A stretch of 64,000 nt of DNA, taken from positions 534,254-598,253 of the forward strand of contig SNWL01000007.1 in assembly GCA_004362315.1 (NCBI GenBank), read 5' to 3'. Position 1 is the stretch's first letter; each line of letters opens with the position of its first letter. Under the pieces are notes generated by a model. That model was given only the letters and a program-made list of their open reading frames with translations. It had not been told where the DNA came from and did no database searches. Made by a program: the position numbers and the translations under genes. Shown here one piece after another: positions 45,828 to 55,620 of the stretch. This stretch comes from Mycobacterium sp. BK086 (GTDB lineage: Bacteria > Actinomycetota > Actinomycetes > Mycobacteriales > Mycobacteriaceae).

Positions 45828-46636
45828 CTCTGGCGTAGGGCGTCCATGCCGGGCGCCAGCAGGCCATCCAGCGCCGACCACGGCACCGTGATCGTCGGTG
45901 TCCCGTGGAAGAACTGGTAGTCAGCGAAGTGGATCTCCAGGCCGTCGGGCGTGGGGATCCAGTTGGCGAAGTTGGCTTCGGTCGGGGCATTGCCGGGTTC
46001 GTCGGCCATCGGCGTCGGGCCCACTCCGCTCACCGCGGGTAGTAACGCCTTCGTCTGCTCCGAGAGCTTGTTCAGGCCGGCCTGTTTGTCGGTGAACAAA
46101 TCCGCCAGCGTGATCGGCTTGGCCGTCCGCGAATCGATCACCACCGTGCTGACGTAGCTGGTCGGATGCGCGGCAGGAACCGGCACGAACAGGCCGCTGA
46201 TCAGCTCCGAGACCGATGCCCCGCCGAAGTAGATCTGCGGTTGGGTCTCGAACGTCCACGTCCCGTCCGGGTTCGCCCCGGTCTTGACCGGGTCGAGCTG
46301 CCCTTCGGCTGATGCGTGCACCGCGCTGTTGAACGCCCCGGCCACCTGCGGATCGCCGCCGGTGATGGTGTCGACGACCAGGGTCCATCGGCCCTTGCCG
46401 TCCGCGGTGGCGTCCCCGGCCGTCGAGCGGGTGACCGAATACTTCTGCTTGTTGGACACCCCGCTGGTCGGTGCCGCCGTCGTCGGTGACGCGCCGGTGC
46501 TGGCCGATGTCGTGGCGGCCTTTGTGGTCGCGGTGGTGGCCTTCGTCGTCGTCGACCCGCCGCATGCGGTGAGCCCGATTGCCAAAGCCGCGACCAAGAC
46601 CGCCCCCCGGCGGCTGCGTGTGCCCATGACGGACAT
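45824..46636 (-). CDS. Lipoprotein with DUF3298/RsiV-type domain
   Basis: 270 aa. A basic N-terminus and hydrophobic segment end in the lipobox LTAC (Cys25), so it should be lipidated and anchored outside the cytoplasmic membrane. A Thr/Ala/Ser-rich linker (~28-65) leads to a folded domain. There TYVSTVVIDSRTAKPITLADLFTD.-like and WIPTPDGLEIHFADYQFF..TPTITVPWSAL-like segments match the DUF3298 family seen in RsiV, lysozyme-sensing anti-sigma factors and other exported proteins. A ligand-binding role is possible, but no sigma factor lies nearby. ATG 46636 has no ribosome site; Met4 (46627) is an equal alternative. The end overlaps rho. This gene interrupts the otherwise conserved rho-rpmE neighbourhood. 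Confidence 0.8.
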   Translation of the reverse strand: MSVMGTRSRRGAVLVAALAIGLTACGGSTTTKATTATTKAATTSASTGASPTTAAPTSGVSNKQKYSVTRSTAGDATADGKGRWTLVVDTITGGDPQVAGAFNSAVHASAEGQLDPVKTGANPDGTWTFETQPQIYFGGASVSELISGLFVPVPAAHPTSYVSTVVIDSRTAKPITLADLFTDKQAGLNKLSEQTKALLPAVSGVGPTPMADEPGNAPTEANFANWIPTPDGLEIHFADYQFFHGTPTITVPWSALDGLLAPGMDALRQS

Positions 46637-46711
46637 TGTGTCAGGAGGTGCCGTGGTGTCGCGCCTGGATTGCTATTGCGTTTGGCGCCCAACGGTTTTC
46701 ACGCCGGTACA

Positions 46712-47338
46712 TCATTGTGACGCGGGCGCAACGCTCAGGCCGGGCAAAACATATCGCCGCATATAGCGCAGCACTGCGTCGTAGTCGTCGGGGTCGAGCG
46801 TCTCGCCGGGAACCGTGCCGAGACTGATCTGCACCCGGGCCACCCACTCGGCGGCCTCGTCGAGTTGGGTCTCGGCGTGGATCTCGCCGCGGTCGCGCGC
46901 CGCCTCCAGATAGGGCTGCCAGAACCGGCCGAGGTCGGGGACCAGACCCTGCACGCCGGCGCCCGCGCACGCCGCGAACTCCTCGGGCTCGTCGCGGCGC
47001 AGCTGCATCACCAGCGCGCCGGGGGAGTCGTAGGCGCTGCGGCCCAGCCGTACCCCGACGGCCAGCTGCTCTTCGAAGGTGCCGAGGCCGTCGAGTACCT
47101 CATGCGACTCCGCCCAGAACGCGTTGTTGAGTCGCACGATCGCCGCGCCCAGGAGAGAGGCCTTGTCGGGGTAGTGCCGGTAGAGCCAGCCCCTCGACAC
47201 CCCCGCGGCCTCGGCCACCTCGGAGACCGTCGTCGCCCGGATGCCCTTGGCCCGCAGGCACTGTTCCGCGGCGTCGACCAATCGCTCCTGGACGGATTTG
47301 GCCCCTTGCCGACTGTCGGCGTCGGTGCTGGCAGTCAC
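46712..47338 (-). CDS. TetR-family transcriptional regulator
   Basis: 208 aa from GTG 47338, preceded by GAGGAGG at suitable spacing; an in-frame ATG 34 codons upstream would run the protein through the operator region and lacks a ribosome site. The N-terminal helix-turn-helix is clear: RLVDAAEQCLRAKG, then TTVSEVAEAAGVSRGWLYRHYPDKASLL (~27-57). The C-terminal ligand/dimer region is unassigned (Trp-containing WAESHEVL, RRDEPEEFAAC). Divergent from the acyl-CoA synthetase gene with a 154-base intergenic region carrying an inverted repeat. A repressor responding to an acyl-CoA or fatty acid is a reasonable inference. Confidence 0.9.
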   Translation of the reverse strand: MTASTDADSRQGAKSVQERLVDAAEQCLRAKGIRATTVSEVAEAAGVSRGWLYRHYPDKASLLGAAIVRLNNAFWAESHEVLDGLGTFEEQLAVGVRLGRSAYDSPGALVMQLRRDEPEEFAACAGAGVQGLVPDLGRFWQPYLEAARDRGEIHAETQLDEAAEWVARVQISLGTVPGETLDPDDYDAVLRYMRRYVLPGLSVAPASQ

Positions 47339-47421
47339 CTTGGTGGTCCTCCTCGTATCGACGCGACAGTCCCGTTGGGGACATCCTTCCAAACCCGGAT
47401 CAGCGGTGGGTCCCGCTGCAT

Positions 47422-47451
47422 GGGTAGACAGATTTGTCATTCTGTTTACCC
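47422..47451. promoter_or_regulatory. Inverted-repeat operator candidate between tetR and fadD
   Basis: GGGTAGACAGA (47422-47432), an 8-base spacer, then TCTGTTTACCC (47441-47451). The 11-base arms are complementary at 10 of 11 positions. It lies between the divergent starts, just upstream of a -10-like TATTGT (47460-47465), so a bound TetR dimer would cover the -35 region of the fadD promoter. This is a typical size and place for TetR operators. Confidence 0.65.
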
Positions 47452-47492
47452 TGCGCTTCTATTGTGACCTAAGGCACCGCATATCGCGGGAG

Positions 47493-49085
47493 ATGACCAA
47501 AGACGGGAGATCCGTGGCCGAGACCGTCCAGCAGCTGCTTCGTGAGCGCCTCAGCGAAACCACCCCGGCGGTGAAGTTCGGCGAGCAGGTGTGGACGTGG
47601 CGCGAACACCTCGACGAGGCCACCCGGCAGGCGGCGGCGCTGATCGCGATCGCCGACCCGGACCGGCCGCTGCATGTGGGAACGCTGCTGGGCAACACCC
47701 CCGCGATGCTCACCGCCATGGCAGCCGCCGGCCTCGGCGGATACGTGTTGTGCGGGGTGAACAACACCCGGCGCGGCGCGGCGCTGGCCCGCGACATCGT
47801 CAAGGCCGACTGCCAGATCCTGCTCACCGACGCCGCCGATCGCGCCCTGCTCGACGGGCTCGAGCTGCCCGGAGTCCGGGTGTTCGACGTCGACTCGCCG
47901 GAATGGTCGGCGCTGCTGGCGGGCGCGGGGGAGCTGACCCCGCACCGGGAAGTCACCGCGACCGACACGTTCATGCTGATCTTCACCTCGGGGACCAGTG
48001 GGGAGCCCAAGGCGGTTCAGGTCGCCCACATGATGGTGCCGTTCGCCGGGGTCGCGCTGGTCGACCGGTTCGCCATCACCGCCGACGACGTCTGTTACCT
48101 CTCGATGCCGCTGTTCCACTCCAACGCGTTGATGGCGGGCTGGGCGGTGGCACTGGGCGCCGGGGCGGCGATGGCGCCGGCGGCGTTCTCGGCCTCCGGC
48201 CTGCTGGCGGATCTGCGCCGCTACGGCGCGACCTACATGAACTACGTGGGCAAGCCGCTGGCCTACGTGCTGGCCACGCCCGAAGCGGACGACGATCACG
48301 ACAATCCGCTGCGGGTCGCCTTCGGCAACGAGGCCACCGACCGCGACATCGCGGAATTCAGCCGCCGGTTCGGCTGCGCAGTGTGGGACGGCTTCGGCTC
48401 CACCGAGGGCGCGGTCATCATCACCCGCGAGGACGACTGCCCGCCCGGCTCGGTCGGCAAGGGCTTTCCCGGGGTGGCCATCTACGATTCCGAGACCCGA
48501 ACTGAATGTGCCACAGCAGTTTTCGACGACAGCGGTGCGCTGGCCAATCCGGATGATGCGATCGGCGAGATCGTCAACACCACCGGTGGCGGCATGTTCG
48601 GCGGCTACTACAACGACGCCGGAGCCACCGACGAACGCCTGCGCCACGGCATGTACTGGTCCGGTGATCTGGGTTACCGCGACGCCGACGGCTGGATCTT
48701 CCTGGCCGGGCGCACCGCGGACTGGATGCGGGTGGACGGCGAGAACATGGCCGCCGCGCCCATCGAGCGCATCATCCAGCGGCTGCCTGTGGTCAGCCAG
48801 GTCGCGGTGTATCCGGTGCCCGACGAGCATGTGGGCGACCAGGTGATGGCGGCGATCGTGCTGGCCGACGGCGCCGAGCTCGGTCCCGACGAGCTGGCCG
48901 AGTTCCTGGCCCAGCAGTCCGACTTGTCGCCCAAGGCGTGGCCGCGCTACGTCTGGATCGCCGACGAGCTTCCGGCCACCGCCACCAACAAGGTGCTCAA
49001 GCGAGAGCTCATCGCCCGCGGTCCCCACCCCGGAACCGGGGTGGTCTGGACACGCGCCGCCCGGGCCAAGACCTACTCGGAATAG
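47493..49085 (+). CDS. FadD-type fatty-acyl-CoA synthetase (FadD1/FadD17-like)
   Basis: 530 aa, ANL superfamily enzyme that forms acyl-AMP and then acyl-CoA. ATP loop [13 protein letters not shown] (near residue 168), [15 protein letters not shown] (near 206), [14 protein letters not shown] (near 300), [14 protein letters not shown] (near 390), hinge [13 protein letters not shown] (near 410) and C-terminal KVLKREL with the catalytic lysine. From memory it aligns well to mycobacterial FadD17/FadD1, including [16 protein letters not shown] and [15 protein letters not shown], so it is closer to those than to the FAAL at 24750. ATG 47493 has GCGGGAG upstream; GTG 47514 with GGGAG is an alternative. 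Divergent TetR probably controls it. Substrate unknown; FadD17-like enzymes are linked to sterol side-chain metabolism. Confidence 0.88.
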   Translation: MTKDGRSVAETVQQLLRERLSETTPAVKFGEQVWTWREHLDEATRQAAALIAIADPDRPLHVGTLLGNTPAMLTAMAAAGLGGYVLCGVNNTRRGAALARDIVKADCQILLTDAADRALLDGLELPGVRVFDVDSPEWSALLAGAGELTPHREVTATDTFMLIFTSGTSGEPKAVQVAHMMVPFAGVALVDRFAITADDVCYLSMPLFHSNALMAGWAVALGAGAAMAPAAFSASGLLADLRRYGATYMNYVGKPLAYVLATPEADDDHDNPLRVAFGNEATDRDIAEFSRRFGCAVWDGFGSTEGAVIITREDDCPPGSVGKGFPGVAIYDSETRTECATAVFDDSGALANPDDAIGEIVNTTGGGMFGGYYNDAGATDERLRHGMYWSGDLGYRDADGWIFLAGRTADWMRVDGENMAAAPIERIIQRLPVVSQVAVYPVPDEHVGDQVMAAIVLADGAELGPDELAEFLAQQSDLSPKAWPRYVWIADELPATATNKVLKRELIARGPHPGTGVVWTRAARAKTYSE

Positions 49086-49225
49086 CCGGCGGCGACGACG
49101 CGTTTGGGCTGGTGACGGTCCACCTGGCATACTGGATCGTCGACCACCTCAGGTACCGGTTCACGCTCGATTACCAGGGAATTCTCTGGTGGGCGACCCG
49201 GCGACCACAGAATGAAGAGGACACC

Positions 49226-49456
49226 ATGAAACAAGGGATTCATCCCGCCTACGCCGAGACCACCGTGGTCTGCGGCTGTGGCAACTCCTTCAGCACTCGC
49301 AGCACCAAGGACGGCGGCCACATCGTGGTCGAGGTCTGCTCGCAGTGCCACCCGTTCTATACCGGCAAGCAGAAGATCCTCGACAGCGGCGGCCGCGTGG
49401 CCCGCTTCGAGAAGCGCTACGGAAAGCGCAAGACTGCGGACGCTGCCGACAAGTAG
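49226..49456 (+). CDS. rpmE: 50S ribosomal protein L31 (zinc-binding form)
   Basis: 76 aa. Begins [16 protein letters not shown] and carries four cysteines (16, 18, 38, 41; CGC and CSQC), the zinc-ribbon 'C+' form that is normally replaced by a zinc-free paralogue under zinc limitation. ATG 49226 follows AGAGGA. A promoter-like TTGGGC-N18-CATACT lies at 49104-49133. Its neighbour prfA starts 90 bases downstream, as in other mycobacteria. Confidence 0.96.
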   Translation: MKQGIHPAYAETTVVCGCGNSFSTRSTKDGGHIVVEVCSQCHPFYTGKQKILDSGGRVARFEKRYGKRKTADAADK

Positions 49457-49545
49457 CTGCTTTACCGACGCCCGCTCTGCTGCCATGCGCGCAGGCCGGG
49501 CGTCGGTTTGCGTTTGGGACCAGTGAGCACAGGAGGTGAGCAGGC

Positions 49546-50613
49546 ATGACGACCAACTCAGTCGAGGCCGTGCTGACCGAACACGCTGACCTCGAACGGC
49601 AGATGTCGGATCCCGCACTGCACGCCGATGCGGGTAACGCCCGCCGGGTCGGGCGCCGATTCGCCCAACTGGCCCCGATCGTCACGACGTACCGCAGGCT
49701 GGAGGCCGCCCGCGGAGACCTGGAGGCCGCCCGCGAGCTGGCCGCCGAGGACGCGTCGTTCGCCGCCGAGGTCCCGGAGCTGGAAGCCAAGGTCGCCGAG
49801 CTCGACACGCATCTGACCGATCTGCTGGCGCCGCGCGATCCGCACGACGCCGACGACATTGTTCTCGAGGTGAAATCCGGTGAGGGCGGCGAAGAGTCGG
49901 CGTTGTTCGCCGCCGACCTCGCGCGCATGTACATCAGGTACGCCGAGCGCCACGGCTGGACCGTCACGATGCTCGACGAGACGTGGTCGGATCTCGGTGG
50001 CTACAAAGACGCCACACTGTCGATCCGCAGCAAGGGCGACTCGGCCGACGGTGTGTGGTCGCGGATGAAGTTCGAGGGCGGCGTGCACCGGGTCCAGCGG
50101 GTTCCGGTCACCGAATCGCAGGGCCGTGTGCACACCTCGGCCGCAGGCGTCCTCGTCTATCCCGAGCCTGAAGACGTCGAGCAGGTGCAGATCGACGAAT
50201 CCGATCTGCGGATCGACGTCTACCGAAGCTCGGGCAAGGGCGGCCAGGGCGTCAACACCACCGACTCCGCGGTGCGCATCACCCACCTGCCCACCGGCAT
50301 CGTCGTGACCTGCCAGAACGAACGGTCGCAGCTGCAGAACAAGGCCCGCGCGATGGTGGTGCTGGCCGCGCGGCTGCAGGCACTGGCCGAGGAGCAGGCG
50401 TCGGCCGACGCCTCCGCCGACCGGGCCAGTCAGATTCGTACCGTCGACCGCAGCGAGCGGATCCGCACGTACAACTTCCCGGAGAACCGGATCGCCGATC
50501 ACCGGATCAACTTCAAGGCCCACAACCTCGACCAGGTGCTCGACGGCGAGCTCGACCCGCTGCTGGATGCGCTGGCCGAGGCCGACAAGCAGACCCGGCT
50601 CCAGCAGGCATGA
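49546..50613 (+). CDS. prfA: Peptide chain release factor 1
   Basis: 355 aa, recognises UAA/UAG stop codons and triggers peptide release. The GGQ motif is in [15 protein letters not shown] (near residue 232), and the PxT codon-recognition tripeptide is PVT in [17 protein letters not shown] (near 190), which identifies RF1 rather than RF2 (SPF). The N-terminal coiled domain (~1-100) is complete. AGGAGG lies 8 bases upstream of ATG 49546. Its end overlaps prmC by 4 bases (ATGA), fitting the role of PrmC in methylating the GGQ glutamine. Confidence 0.97.
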   Translation: MTTNSVEAVLTEHADLERQMSDPALHADAGNARRVGRRFAQLAPIVTTYRRLEAARGDLEAARELAAEDASFAAEVPELEAKVAELDTHLTDLLAPRDPHDADDIVLEVKSGEGGEESALFAADLARMYIRYAERHGWTVTMLDETWSDLGGYKDATLSIRSKGDSADGVWSRMKFEGGVHRVQRVPVTESQGRVHTSAAGVLVYPEPEDVEQVQIDESDLRIDVYRSSGKGGQGVNTTDSAVRITHLPTGIVVTCQNERSQLQNKARAMVVLAARLQALAEEQASADASADRASQIRTVDRSERIRTYNFPENRIADHRINFKAHNLDQVLDGELDPLLDALAEADKQTRLQQA

Positions 50614-51458
50614 GCGCATTGCGGCAGGCCATCGATGTGGCCACCGCCGCCCTTGCCGAGGCCGGAATCGACTCCGCCCGCACCGATGCTGAGCTGCTGG
50701 CCGCGCATGTGGCCGGGGTCAGTCGTGGCCGGCTGGTCGCGATCGACGAACCCGGCGGCGACTTCTTCACCCGCTACGACCAGGCGATCGACGCCCGCCG
50801 CAGTCGGATCCCGTTGCAGCACATCACCGGCTCAGCCGCGTTCGGCCCGCTGGAGCTGCGGGTCGGGCCCGGGGTGTTCATCCCACGCCCGGAGACCGAG
50901 GCGCTGCTGGAATGGGCGCTGGCCCAGCGACTGCCCGAGCGTCCGGTGATCGTGGACCTGTGCACCGGATCCGGTGCGCTGGCCATCGCGTTGGCGACCA
51001 ACTGGCCGCAGGCGCGGGTGATCGCGGTCGACGACGACGCCACCGCGCTGGACTATGCGCGGCGCAACGCCGAGGGGACGACGGTCGAGCTGGTGCGGGC
51101 CGATGTCACCGTGCCCGGGCTCCTCACAGACCTGACCGGTAGCGTCGACCTCGTGGTCTCCAACCCGCCGTACATTCCTGCCGGGGCAGCGCTGGATCCC
51201 GAAGTGGCCGACCATGACCCGGCGCACGCGTTGTTCGGCGGTGCCGACGGGATGGCCGTCATCGCGCCGATCGCGCGCCTGTCCGCCGGCTGGCTCAAGC
51301 CGGGCGGCCTGTTCGCCGTCGAGCACGACGACACCACGTCGGACCGCACCGTCGAGACGATCAGCAGCACAACGCTTTTCACCGCAGTGGCCCCGCATCG
51401 CGATCTGACGGGGCGCCCGCGGTTCGTGACGGCCCGCCGGACAAAGGAGTCAGCGTGA
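50610..51458 (+). CDS. prmC: Release-factor glutamine N5-methyltransferase
   Basis: 282 aa, SAM-dependent methyltransferase acting on the Gln of the GGQ motif in release factors. N-terminal helical domain (~1-80) for RF binding, SAM motif [15 protein letters not shown] (near residue 115) and catalytic NPPY in [11 protein letters not shown] (near 183). Start ATG 50610 overlaps the prfA stop, and the end overlaps the next gene (GTGA), so prfA, prmC, tsaC-like and wecA are all translationally coupled. Confidence 0.95.
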   Translation: MSALRQAIDVATAALAEAGIDSARTDAELLAAHVAGVSRGRLVAIDEPGGDFFTRYDQAIDARRSRIPLQHITGSAAFGPLELRVGPGVFIPRPETEALLEWALAQRLPERPVIVDLCTGSGALAIALATNWPQARVIAVDDDATALDYARRNAEGTTVELVRADVTVPGLLTDLTGSVDLVVSNPPYIPAGAALDPEVADHDPAHALFGGADGMAVIAPIARLSAGWLKPGGLFAVEHDDTTSDRTVETISSTTLFTAVAPHRDLTGRPRFVTARRTKESA

Positions 51459-52108
51459 CTCAGGTTTTCGACTGCGCCGACGCCGGCCAACGGGCCGAGG
51501 CCATCACCGCGGCGGCCGCGGCGGTGAAGAGCGGCCGGCTGGTCGTGATGCCCACCGACACCGTGTACGGCATCGGCGCCGACGCCTTCGACAACGAAGC
51601 TGTCGCCGCGCTGCTGGCCGCCAAGGGGCGTGGCCGCGATATGCCGGTCGGCGTGCTCGTCGGCTCGTGGCACACCATCGAAGGCCTGGTGTACTCGGTT
51701 CCGCACAGCGCCCGCGAACTGATCCGCGCCTTCTGGCCCGGCGCGCTGAGCCTGGTTGTGCAGCAGGCACCCTCACTGCAGTGGGATCTCGGCGACGCGC
51801 GGGGGACCGTCATGCTGCGGATGCCGCTGCACCCGGTGGCGATCGAACTGCTGCGTGAAACCGGACCGATGGCGGTGTCGAGTGCCAATCTGTCCGGGCG
51901 CCCGGCGGCTACGACGTCCGAGGAAGCGCAGCGCCAGCTCGCTGATCTGGTTCAGGTGTACCTGGACGCCGGGCCGTCGGCGGAGCAGGCCGCCTCGACG
52001 ATCGTCGACCTGACCGGGCCCACCCCGAAGATCCTGCGGGAGGGCCCGATCAGCGCCGCGGCCATCGCCGAGGTACTGGGTACCGACGTCGCGTCGCTGA
52101 TGGCGTGA
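51455..52108 (+). CDS. L-threonylcarbamoyladenylate synthase (Sua5/YrdC/TsaC)
   Basis: 217 aa. YrdC-like domain across the whole protein: SGRLVVMPTDTVYGIGADA (near residue 28), AKGRGRDMPVGVLVG (near 55), FWPGALSLVV (near 90) and MAVSSANLSGRPAATT (near 140). It makes threonylcarbamoyl-AMP from Thr, bicarbonate and ATP for the tRNA modification t6A37. Length fits TsaC-like proteins rather than full two-domain Sua5. Start GTG 51455 overlaps the prmC stop, and its TGA overlaps wecA. Confidence 0.93.
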   Translation: MTQVFDCADAGQRAEAITAAAAAVKSGRLVVMPTDTVYGIGADAFDNEAVAALLAAKGRGRDMPVGVLVGSWHTIEGLVYSVPHSARELIRAFWPGALSLVVQQAPSLQWDLGDARGTVMLRMPLHPVAIELLRETGPMAVSSANLSGRPAATTSEEAQRQLADLVQVYLDAGPSAEQAASTIVDLTGPTPKILREGPISAAAIAEVLGTDVASLMA

Positions 52109-53298
52109 TGCTTGATCTCGTAGCGAGCAATCTGGCGCTGGCCGACCGCGGCGCCGGAGTTCCGTTGCGCGAGTTGGCCCTTGTCGGGCTGACCGCCGCG
52201 ATCATCACCTACTTCGCCACCGGATGGGTGCGCGTGCTGGCCACCCGCCTCGGTGCGGTGGCCTACCCCCGCGAGCGCGACGTGCACATCAAGCCGACCC
52301 CGCGGATGGGCGGGCTGGCGATGTACGTCGGCGTGGTCACCGCCGTCTTCCTGGCCTCTCAGCTGCCGGCGCTGGCCCGCGGCTTCATCTATTCCTCGGG
52401 CATGCCCGCGGTGGTCGTCGCCGGCGGGTTGATCATGGGGATCGGCCTGATCGACGACCGCTGGGGTCTGGACGCGCTGACCAAATTCGCCGGCCAGATC
52501 ACCGCGGCCAGCGTGCTGGTCACCATGGGCGTCGCATGGAGCGTGTTGTACATCCCGATCGGCGGGGTCGGCACCATCGTGCTGGACCAGGTGTCGTCGA
52601 TCCTGCTGACGCTGGCATTGACGGTGTCGATCGTCAACGCGATGAACTTCGTCGACGGCCTCGACGGATTGGCCGCCGGACTCGGGCTGATCACGGCGAT
52701 GGCGATCTGCATCTTCTCGGTCGGGCTGCTGCGCGACCACGGCGGCGACGTGCTGTTCTACCCGCCCGCGGTGATCTCGGTGGTGCTGGCCGGCGCCTGT
52801 CTGGGGTTCTTGCCGCACAACTTCTATCGCGCCAAGATCTTCATGGGCGACTCCGGTTCGATGCTCGTCGGCCTGATGCTCGCCGCCGCCTCCACGACCG
52901 CGGCAGGCCCGATCTCGCAGAGCGCCTACGGCGCGCGCGACGTCTTCGCCCTGCTCTCGCCGTTCCTGCTGGTGATCGCCGTGATGCTGGTGCCGGCCCT
53001 GGACACCCTGCTCGCGATCGTCCGGCGCACCCGCGCCGGGCGCAGTCCGCTGAGCCCCGACAAGATGCATCTGCACCATCGGTTGCTGCAGATCGGCCAC
53101 TCGCATCGCCGGGCCGTCCTGCTCATCTACCTGTGGGTGGGCATCATCGCGTTCGGTGCGGCCGCCACGATCTTCTTCGATCCGCGCTACACGGGAGCGG
53201 TCATGCTGGCCGCGATCGTCGTCGCCGTCGTCGTCACTTTGGTCCCGCTGTTGCGTCGTCGCGACGACGATTACGAGGGACTTTACGACAGTAAGTAG
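52105..53298 (+). CDS. wecA: Decaprenyl/undecaprenyl-phosphate GlcNAc-1-phosphate transferase
   Basis: 397 aa, about eleven membrane segments. Transfers GlcNAc-1-phosphate from UDP-GlcNAc to the polyprenyl phosphate carrier, the first step of the arabinogalactan linker unit in mycobacteria. Motifs of the polyprenyl-phosphate HexNAc-1-P transferase family: RDVHIKPTPRMGGLAMY (near residue 55), GLIDDRWGLDA (near 114), NAMNFVDGLDGLAAG (near 178), FMGDSGSMLVG (near 247) and KMHLHHRLLQIGHSHR (near 320). ATG 52105 overlaps the previous stop. This order (tsaC-like, wecA, atpI-like, atp operon) is conserved in mycobacteria. An inverted repeat starts at its stop codon. Confidence 0.95.
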   Translation: MMLDLVASNLALADRGAGVPLRELALVGLTAAIITYFATGWVRVLATRLGAVAYPRERDVHIKPTPRMGGLAMYVGVVTAVFLASQLPALARGFIYSSGMPAVVVAGGLIMGIGLIDDRWGLDALTKFAGQITAASVLVTMGVAWSVLYIPIGGVGTIVLDQVSSILLTLALTVSIVNAMNFVDGLDGLAAGLGLITAMAICIFSVGLLRDHGGDVLFYPPAVISVVLAGACLGFLPHNFYRAKIFMGDSGSMLVGLMLAAASTTAAGPISQSAYGARDVFALLSPFLLVIAVMLVPALDTLLAIVRRTRAGRSPLSPDKMHLHHRLLQIGHSHRRAVLLIYLWVGIIAFGAAATIFFDPRYTGAVMLAAIVVAVVVTLVPLLRRRDDDYEGLYDSK

Positions 53299-53321
53299 TA
53301 GACGTGTTTTCTGCCGTCTAC
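53298..53321. terminator. Short inverted repeat after wecA, possible weak terminator or RNA hairpin
   Basis: GTAGACG (53298-53304) and CGTCTAC (53315-53321) are exact 7-base complements around a 10-base loop, beginning at the wecA stop. No T run follows, so it is not a standard intrinsic terminator. The rest of 53322-53534 is the upstream region of the ATP synthase operon and holds no recognised gene. Confidence 0.35.
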
Positions 53322-53534
53322 CATGTGGTACGTTACTGGCAGAACCCGAAGAAACCTCGCGGGTTGCCGGCCCGGCCCATCGGAGTCACGACCGATCGGC
53401 GCCGATTTACGACCGACAAAGGGAGCTGCCCCTTGGGTGATTCCAGCGCGCCTGTCGCCCTCCGATACGCTCGGCGGACCAGCACGCAGAAATCGCTCCA
53501 ACGGCTCTCGAGAACGCAAGATTGAGGTGAACCT

Positions 53535-54011
53535 GTGACGACGCCAGCGCAAGATGCGCCGTTGGTGTTCCCGTCCGTTGCCTTCCGGCCCGTGCGGCTG
53601 CTTGCTATCTGTGCTGTCCTGACCGCGCTCGTGGTGATCGCGGCCGCGACGGCCGGCCCGTACATCATGTTCGGCGTCTTCTTCGGCATCGGCCTGGCCC
53701 TCGGTCTGCTCAACGCGGTGCTCGTACAGCGTTCGGTCGAGTCGATCACCGCGAGTGACCATCCGCTGAAGCGCAAGATGGCCCTCAACTCGGCGACCCG
53801 GTTGCTGGTGATCTCGGTGGTCGGGCTGACCATCGCGATCCTCTTCCGTCCCATGGGGCTCGGCGTGCTCTTCGGCTTGGCGTTGTTCCAAGTTCTGCTG
53901 GTCTTGAGCACGGCGTTGCCGGTGTGGAAGAAGATTCGCACCGGAGACGACGTCGACGTGAATGCAACCCCCGGGGCCGCCAGCTCCGCAGACGAAGCAT
54001 CGAAGGATTGA
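53535..54011 (+). CDS. atpI: AtpI-like small membrane protein, first gene of the atp operon
   Basis: 158 aa with four hydrophobic segments (about residues 17-37, 38-58, 78-96 and 98-120), cytoplasmic ends and an acidic tail. Homologous by position and general sequence to the protein encoded before atpB in mycobacteria (Rv1303), assigned to the AtpI family, thought to help c-ring assembly or cation supply. GTG 53535 has GAGGTGA upstream. Its TGA ends 7 bases before atpB, so it is part of the operon. The symbol is by family and context; sequence conservation in this family is low. Confidence 0.8.
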   Translation: MTTPAQDAPLVFPSVAFRPVRLLAICAVLTALVVIAAATAGPYIMFGVFFGIGLALGLLNAVLVQRSVESITASDHPLKRKMALNSATRLLVISVVGLTIAILFRPMGLGVLFGLALFQVLLVLSTALPVWKKIRTGDDVDVNATPGAASSADEASKD

Positions 54012-54018
54012 ACACACG

Positions 54019-54774
54019 ATGAGTGAACGAATCCTCGCCGAGGCCGCCATCGAGGTCGGCCACCACGAGACCGCGCACTGGCTGGGTCTGACGGTCAACG
54101 TCGACACCATCCTGGCGACGGCGATCGCCGGCGCCATCGTGATCGCGCTGGCCTTCGTGCTGCGGGCCAAGGTCACCTCGACCGGTGTGCCCAGCGGGGT
54201 GCAGCTGTTCTGGGAGGCGCTGACCACGCAGATGCGGGGCCAGATCGAATCCGCGATCGGCATGAAGGTCGCCCCGTTCGTGCTGCCGCTGGCAGTGGCG
54301 CTGTTCGTCTTCATCCTGGTCTCCAACTGGATCTCGGTACTGCCCGTCCAGTACCAGAACGCCGAAGGCGCGACGCACGAACTGCTCAAGCCGCCGGCCG
54401 CCGATATCAACTTCGTGCTGGCGCTCGCGCTGTTCGTGTTCCTCTGCTACCACGCGGCCGGCATCTGGCGACGCGGCGTGATCGGCCACCCGATCAAGGT
54501 GCTCAAGGGCCACGTCGCGTTCCTCGCCCCGATCAACCTCGTCGAGGAAATCGCCAAGCCGATCTCGCTGTCGCTCCGACTTTTCGGCAACATCTTCGCC
54601 GGCGGCATCATGGTCGCGCTCATCGCGATGTTCCCCTGGTACATCCAGTGGGCGCCCAACGCGATCTGGAAGACGTTCGACTTGTTCGTCGGCCTGATCC
54701 AGGCGTTCATCTTCGCGCTGTTGACGATTCTCTACTTCAGCCAGTCGATGGAACTGGAAGAAGACCACCACTAA
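54019..54774 (+). CDS. atpB: F0F1 ATP synthase subunit a
   Basis: 251 aa, membrane subunit providing the proton half-channels. The essential arginine is Arg187 in [15 protein letters not shown]; the C-terminal segment [23 protein letters not shown] is typical. Start ATG 54019 ([14 protein letters not shown]) chosen by length and agreement with mycobacterial subunit a; the same frame opens 19 codons earlier inside atpI without a ribosome site. A 70-base gap with a hairpin separates it from atpE. Confidence 0.97.
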   Translation: MSERILAEAAIEVGHHETAHWLGLTVNVDTILATAIAGAIVIALAFVLRAKVTSTGVPSGVQLFWEALTTQMRGQIESAIGMKVAPFVLPLAVALFVFILVSNWISVLPVQYQNAEGATHELLKPPAADINFVLALALFVFLCYHAAGIWRRGVIGHPIKVLKGHVAFLAPINLVEEIAKPISLSLRLFGNIFAGGIMVALIAMFPWYIQWAPNAIWKTFDLFVGLIQAFIFALLTILYFSQSMELEEDHH

Positions 54775-54806
54775 AAGACGTGTTCGACCCCCGAACCGCC
54801 CACAGC

Positions 54807-54825
54807 CTGGTAGGAGTCCTACCAG
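54807..54825 (+). promoter_or_regulatory. RNA hairpin plus strong ribosome site before atpE
   Basis: CTGGTAGG-AGT-CCTACCAG is a perfect 8-base stem with a 3-base loop, followed 5 bases later by AAGGAGG (54831-54837), 7 bases before the atpE ATG. The c subunit is needed in many copies per complex, and in other bacteria atpE translation is boosted by its leader. The hairpin could protect a processed 5' end or keep the ribosome site open. Confidence 0.55.
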
Positions 54826-54841
54826 CAATCAAGGAGGATAA

Positions 54842-55096
<255 letters not shown>

Positions 55097-55101
55097 TACG
55101 C

Positions 55102-55617
55102 ATGGGGGAGCACAGCGTCACCCTGTTGGCGGCTGAGGAAGGCGGCGGCACCCAGAACTTCCTCATCCCCAACGGCACCTTCTTCTTCGTGCTGGCCATC
55201 TTCTTGATCGTGCTGGGCGTGATCGGCAAGTTTGTCGTGCCGCCGATCCAGAAGGTGCTCGGTGAGCGCGAGAAGATGGTCGCCAAGACCACCGAGGACA
55301 ACCGCAAGGCCAACGAGTTCGAGGCCGCTGCCGACTCCGATTACCGCAAGGAGATGGCCGCGGCCCGCGGCGAGGCTTCGGGCATCCGCGACGAGGCCAG
55401 GGCCGAGGGTCGCAAGATCCTCGACGAGCACAAGGGCCGCGCCAGCGAAGAAGCAGCGGCGACGCTGCAGCAGGCGGCCAATGAGCTGAAGCTGCAGGGC
55501 GATTCCATCGCGGCCGACCTGAGGTCGTCGGTGGACACGCTTTCCGCGACGCTGGCCAGCCGCGTCCTGGGTGTCGAGGTCACCAGCGAGTCGGCGACAA
55601 CGGCGCCGGGACGGTAG
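55102..55617 (+). CDS. atpF: F0F1 ATP synthase subunit b
   Basis: 171 aa. A single membrane helix (residues ~22-44, [23 protein letters not shown]) is followed by a long charged, Ala/Glu/Arg/Lys-rich coiled coil that forms one half of the peripheral stalk. The other half is the b' part of the b-delta fusion encoded next. Motif [14 protein letters not shown] is typical of b subunits. The start ATG is 5 bases after atpE; the gap to the fusion gene is 3 bases. Confidence 0.95.
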   Translation: MGEHSVTLLAAEEGGGTQNFLIPNGTFFFVLAIFLIVLGVIGKFVVPPIQKVLGEREKMVAKTTEDNRKANEFEAAADSDYRKEMAAARGEASGIRDEARAEGRKILDEHKGRASEEAAATLQQAANELKLQGDSIAADLRSSVDTLSATLASRVLGVEVTSESATTAPGR

Positions 55618-55620
55618 GAC

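Noticed and set aside
47339-47440. Longer TetR start at ATG 47440
   Set aside because: It would translate the promoter/operator region and lacks a ribosome site; GTG 47338 has GAGGAGG and begins close to the helix-turn-helix.
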